Part shown: positions 60,874-64,000 of the stretch, piece by piece
Position numbering within the stretch: position 1 is the stretch's first letter
Layout: each line of letters starts with the position of its first letter
Assembly: GCF_036010505.1 (NCBI RefSeq)
Contig: NZ_CP108569.1
Location: 6,836,001-6,900,000, forward strand
Source of the DNA: Streptomyces sp. NBC_01197
Lineage (GTDB): Bacteria > Actinomycetota > Actinomycetes > Streptomycetales > Streptomycetaceae
DNA length: 64,000 nucleotides
Direction of reading: 5' to 3'
Translations under genes and position numbers: made by a program
Notes under the pieces: generated by a model
Databases searched by the model: none
Told to the model about the DNA's origin: nothing
What the model saw: only the letters and a program-made list of their open reading frames with translations

Positions 60874-62088
60874 GTGTCGCACCCCGGCACGCTGGTCCTG
60901 ATCACGGCCGCCGCAGTGCTCGCTCAGCTGCTGGCGAACGCTGCGGCGCGACGCCTCGCCGTCCCGCTCGTCATTTTCGAGATCGCGCTCGGCATCGTCA
61001 TCGGCCCGAACGCCCTTGACTGGGCACATTCGGACCAGGCCATCGACACCCTGTCAAATCTGGGGCTGTCCATGCTGATCTTCCTCGCCGGCTACGAGAT
61101 CGACTTCGCGGCGGTGCGAGGCAGGACGCTGCGCCGGGCTGCCGGAGCCTGGCTGGCCTCTCTCGCCGTCGCCATCGCGGTGGCTTTCCTGCTCAGCGGT
61201 GACGACGTGTTCAAGGCGTTCGTGATCGGCACGTCGCTGACCAGCACCGCTCTGGGCACAGTCCTGCCGATGCTCAAGGACGAGGGGGACCTGCACGGGC
61301 GCTTCGGTACGGTGGTGACGGCGTTCGGTGCGGTAGGCGAGTTCGGTCCGGTCGTCGCCACCGCTCTGTTGCTGAGCGGCCGTAAACCCGGGGTGTCGGC
61401 CGCCCTTCTGGTCGTCTTCGCGGCTGTCACGGCTGCGGCCATCGTCTGGGCGCTGCGACCCAGGCGCCCCTGGTTCTCCCACCTGATCGACAAGACCCTG
61501 CACAACAGTGCCCAGTTCGCTGTCCGCTTCGTCATGTTCCTGCTGGCCGGGATGCTGGGCCTCGCGTCGGCATTCGGACTCGACGTCCTGCTGGGCGCGT
61601 TCGCGGCGGGCATCCTGGCCCGCCTGGTGCTGCAGGGCGCCGCCCCCGACAGCAGCGCCGAGATCCTGGGCAAGGTGGAGGCCATGGGCTTCGGATTCCT
61701 CGTGCCGCTCTTCTACGTGGTGACCGGCATCAACTTCGACCTCCACGCCCTGCTCCACGACGGCCGCTCGCTGACACTGATGCCGGTCTTCCTGCTCCTG
61801 TTCCTCCTCCTGCGGGGAGGGCCCGTATCCCTGCTCGCACCCCGCGACCTGGACCGCGGCGACAGGGGCGCGCTCACCCTGTTCGCGGCGACCTGCCTGC
61901 CGCTGGTGGTCGCCATCACCACCATCGGCGTCAGCCAGAAGATCGTGGACTCGGCCGTGGCGGCGGCTCTGGTCGGCGCCGCGATGGTCTCCGTGCTGGT
62001 ATTCCCGCTGCTGGCCAGGCGCATTCGCGCCGCCCGCGACGGAGCACAGCCGGGCCCCCGGGCTGCCGAAAAGTCGGAGGCGTGGTAA
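60874..62088 (+). CDS. Cation/proton antiporter (CPA2 family)
   Basis: 404 residues with about 12 spans, GTG start. KefB/NapA-like fold: IGPNALDWAH, AGYEIDF and the transport core with the discontinuous helix near FGAVGEFGPV, which contains conserved acidic Glu residues. No C-terminal NAD-binding (TrkA-N) domain, so it is a pure Na+(K+)/H+ exchanger. Located after a small ORF and 22 bases before a methyltransferase pseudogene. Confidence 0.9.
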   Translation: MSHPGTLVLITAAAVLAQLLANAAARRLAVPLVIFEIALGIVIGPNALDWAHSDQAIDTLSNLGLSMLIFLAGYEIDFAAVRGRTLRRAAGAWLASLAVAIAVAFLLSGDDVFKAFVIGTSLTSTALGTVLPMLKDEGDLHGRFGTVVTAFGAVGEFGPVVATALLLSGRKPGVSAALLVVFAAVTAAAIVWALRPRRPWFSHLIDKTLHNSAQFAVRFVMFLLAGMLGLASAFGLDVLLGAFAAGILARLVLQGAAPDSSAEILGKVEAMGFGFLVPLFYVVTGINFDLHALLHDGRSLTLMPVFLLLFLLLRGGPVSLLAPRDLDRGDRGALTLFAATCLPLVVAITTIGVSQKIVDSAVAAALVGAAMVSVLVFPLLARRIRAARDGAQPGPRAAEKSEAW

Positions 62089-62109
62089 CGATGGTGCCGA
62101 CAGCAGAAG

Positions 62110-62715
62110 TTGACGTGGGTTGGGTCTAGTTCAGTCTGGTCTCAGGGGGTTGGTGTTTGTGATGCCTTCGCCGATGACGCTTTCGATGTGGTGACCGCCA
62201 ACTTCGTGCTGGACCACGTCGGTTGGCCGCAGCGCGCGCTGGTCGAGTTGGGCCGGGTGAGCCGGCCTGGTGGCCGGATCGCGGTGACGGTGTGGTCGGT
62301 GCCGACCGGGGCCGGGCAGGCCCTGCTGGGGCGAGCGATGGAGGCCGCCGGTGTGGAGCGGCCTGTCCACCGGCCGGTCCTGGCGCCCGAGACCGATTTT
62401 GCGCGCACTGAGCAGGGGCTTGTGGACTTGCTGCTGGCCGCCGGCCTCTCCGGGCCCACTTGCCGGACCATCGCCTGGAATCACCGGGCATCTGCCCAGG
62501 AGTGGTGGCATGGCGCGGCGGCGGGTGTCGGCTTCACCGCATCGCCGCCCAGCCGCCTGGCACCAGAGCGGAGATCAAGCGGCATTTCGATCTGCTCAGC
62601 GCGGAGTTCGCCGGTCCGGACGGAAGGCTCGCACTGCCGCACAGGGCACTGCTCGCCACCGGAACAGCCCAAGCAGCCGATCCCCGCTGACAAAACAAGG
62701 TCAGACCGCCGATAA
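62110..62715 (+). pseudogene. Truncated, frameshifted SAM-dependent methyltransferase
   Basis: Begins mid-domain: motif II/III-like DDAFDVVTANFVLDHV and PQRALVELGRVSRPGGRIAVT are clear, but the SAM-binding motif I and the N-terminus are missing. After GVGF (near 62545) the sense sequence continues in another frame as RIAAQPPGTRAEIKRHFDLL, then AGPDGRLALPHRALLATGTA, ending at 62690. So there is a 5' deletion and one frameshift. Likely dead. Confidence 0.75.
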
Positions 62716-62722
62716 TTTAATC

Positions 62723-62756
62723 GGTTCCCTTTCCGGTTCTCTTTCTGGTTTCCCCC
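62723..62756. repeat. Three in-phase pyrimidine-rich 12-bp repeats before the oxidase gene
   Basis: GGTTCCCTTTCC (62723), GGTTCTCTTTCT (62735) and GGTTTCCCCC (62747), spacing 12. An AT-rich TAATTT precedes them. Possible regulator sites or leader structure for the multicopper oxidase. Confidence 0.5.
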
Positions 62757-62889
62757 ATGCCTGCCAAATTGCCGCTGAGAACGGCTTATTGAGTGGCCTT
62801 CTCGGACTGGACCGGCGTGCTGCCGCAACGTTCCGAACCAGCCCTGTATCTCTTTGCCGTTACGTGAGGCGACGGAAGGCTGGTAAAAG

Positions 62890-64000
62890 ATGGTCGGGCG
62901 AAGAGAATTCCTCATGGCTGGAGCTGCGGGCAGTGCGGCCATGCTTCCTTGGGGTGTCAGGGGAGCACAGGCGTACGCGTCGACTGGCGAAGGGACAGGG
63001 GCCGCGGACAGTGCCGTGCCGAAGACCCCTCCGCTGAAGAAGTACGTCGACCCGCTGCCCATCCCCTTGACTGCCATCCCGGATCCTTCTGTCTATCCGG
63101 GCGCCGACTACTACGAGATCACGATGCGGCAGGGCTCGTGGCGCTTCCACCGGGATCTCGGACCGGCGAAGGTGTGGGGTTACTGGGCCAGGAACCCGCA
63201 TGCTCCCCACAAGTCGATCGGTATGGGCTATCTCGGTCCGACCATCAACGTGATCAAGGACCATCCGACGATCGTCAAGTCCCGCAACGAGCTGCCGACC
63301 ACCCACATGTTCCAGTCCGTGGTCGACGCCATTCGCAGCGGAAACCCCCAGCTCGCCCCGATCCCTCCGGCTCCCTACAAGACCGTCCTGCCCTTCCCTC
63401 CGAACGTCAACGTGTGGAACGTCGTGCACAAACACGGCGGTTACACGGCCCCCCAGTCCGACGGAATGCCGAAGCAGTCGTTCAGCCCGGACGGCATTCA
63501 TGCCGAGTCCTACTCCACTCTGGACCCGGGCCGGGTAAAACCCAACGAGGCGATCTTCGGCTACACCAACCATGAGCGTGCGTCCACGCTCTGGTATCAC
63601 GATCACGGCATGGGGCTGACAAGCGTCAACTGCTATGCGGGCCTTGCCGGTCTCTACCTCGTCCATGACCCCGCCGACGAGCGGCTCGGGCTGCCGCGAG
63701 GCGAATTCGAGGTTCCCCTCATCCTGCAGGACCGGACGTTCTACCGGGACGGCTCGCTCGCCTACACCATGATGGCGCAGGAAGGCGAGGACACCCCGGT
63801 CGTCAACGGGAAGGCGTACCCCTTCCTGGCCGTCGAGCCGCGACGCTACCGGCTGCGCATCCTCAACGCTTCGAACGAGCGCTTCTGGCGGCTGAGGTTC
63901 ACCGTTCCCGCAGACGTACTGCCCCAGCCCACACTGCCGTTCTGGCTGATCGGTACCGACGGCGGCTTCCGTGCTCCGCTGCACATGCTGGACTTCCTGA
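62890..64000 (+). CDS. Multicopper oxidase, Tat-exported (5' part; cut by window end)
   Basis: At least 370 residues; about 180 or more are outside. Tat signal GRREFLMAGAAGSAA (twin Arg at residues 4-5). CotA/bilirubin oxidase/phenoxazinone synthase-like: the first copper motifs are VVHKHGG and LWYHDHGMG, holding the type 2/3 His pairs. The C-terminal type 1 site is not in the window. Expected to oxidise phenols, bilirubin or metals outside the membrane. Start at ATG 62890. Confidence 0.88.
   Translation, partial: MVGRREFLMAGAAGSAAMLPWGVRGAQAYASTGEGTGAADSAVPKTPPLKKYVDPLPIPLTAIPDPSVYPGADYYEITMRQGSWRFHRDLGPAKVWGYWARNPHAPHKSIGMGYLGPTINVIKDHPTIVKSRNELPTTHMFQSVVDAIRSGNPQLAPIPPAPYKTVLPFPPNVNVWNVVHKHGGYTAPQSDGMPKQSFSPDGIHAESYSTLDPGRVKPNEAIFGYTNHERASTLWYHDHGMGLTSVNCYAGLAGLYLVHDPADERLGLPRGEFEVPLILQDRTFYRDGSLAYTMMAQEGEDTPVVNGKAYPFLAVEPRRYRLRILNASNERFWRLRFTVPADVLPQPTLPFWLIGTDGGFRAPLHMLDFL

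Noticed and set aside
1..64000. tRNA, rRNA, CRISPR arrays, intact transposases
   Set aside because: No cloverleaf-like sequence, rRNA block, spaced repeats or transposase motifs were recognised by eye; a covariance or HMM search could still find a weak one.

Overview
The window is actinobacterial chromosome, almost certainly Streptomyces. It has very high G+C with strong third-position bias and many GTG/TTG starts. Typical families are present: DUF397/XRE pairs, SpoIIE-type phosphatases, a subtilisin-inhibitor-like protein, a MurT/GatD pair and a c-di-AMP riboswitch before an NlpC/P60 gene. Three genes carry in-frame TTA codons, the rare codon read by the bldA tRNA in Streptomyces. No tRNA, rRNA, CRISPR array, prophage or full insertion sequence was seen. 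Most of the window looks like ordinary core or near-core chromosome, broken by small scars.

1-8.1 kb: the 3'-truncated end of a NarL-type histidine kinase diverges from an ABC-2 exporter pair. After a small unknown gene and a 7-bp tandem repeat comes a DNA-repair and purine cluster: a Mug-like uracil glycosylase behind purB, then a divergent AlkB-like dioxygenase with a LexA-like box, then an ATP-dependent DNA ligase. 8.1-15.4 kb: an SGNH hydrolase, two overlapping CNNM/CBS membrane proteins, an acetyltransferase, a ribbon-helix-helix/degenerate-Fic toxin-antitoxin pair with a palindromic operator, a MarR-SDR operon and a methyltransferase. 15.5-19.8 kb: biotin genes, bioB-bioA-bioD diverging from bioF.

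19.8-25.8 kb: a DUF397 gene and its XRE/DUF5753 regulator, both with TTA codons and separated by a 166-bp MITE-like hairpin; an anti-sigma-type ATPase; an NlpC/P60 hydrolase under a ydaO (c-di-AMP) riboswitch; a secreted tripeptidyl aminopeptidase; a PlsC acyltransferase. 25.9-36.5 kb: an SSI-type inhibitor, a tiny membrane protein, CtaG, phosphofructokinase, murT-gatD (lipid II amidation), a peptide deformylase, TetR with acyl-CoA dehydrogenase, glutathione peroxidase, a TTA-containing D,D-carboxypeptidase and thioesterase II.

36.5-51.3 kb: a Ski2-like helicase joined to the thioesterase by an overlapping repeat micro-ORF; a DUF457 membrane protein; a heterodimeric ABC exporter with one consensus and one degenerate ATP site; a GlcD-GlcF-type fused D-lactate/glycolate dehydrogenase; a MarR regulator and an ABC exporter; a predicted 19-residue hydrophobic peptide; a flavin monooxygenase; a YjbQ protein. 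51.3-64 kb: a region of gene remnants, two divergent SpoIIE-family phosphatases, a heavily decayed acyl-CoA ligase-like pseudogene next to TetR and an AidB-like dehydrogenase, a secreted ricin-type lectin, a LapA-like protein, a cation/proton antiporter, a frameshifted methyltransferase pseudogene and the start of a Tat-exported multicopper oxidase cut by the window end.

No wholly new multi-gene system stands out. The items most worth follow-up are the MITE inside the TTA-containing XRE/DUF397 pair, the repeat micro-ORF coupling helicase and thioesterase, the 19-residue peptide, the degenerate Fic toxin-antitoxin operon and the cis-regulatory boxes.
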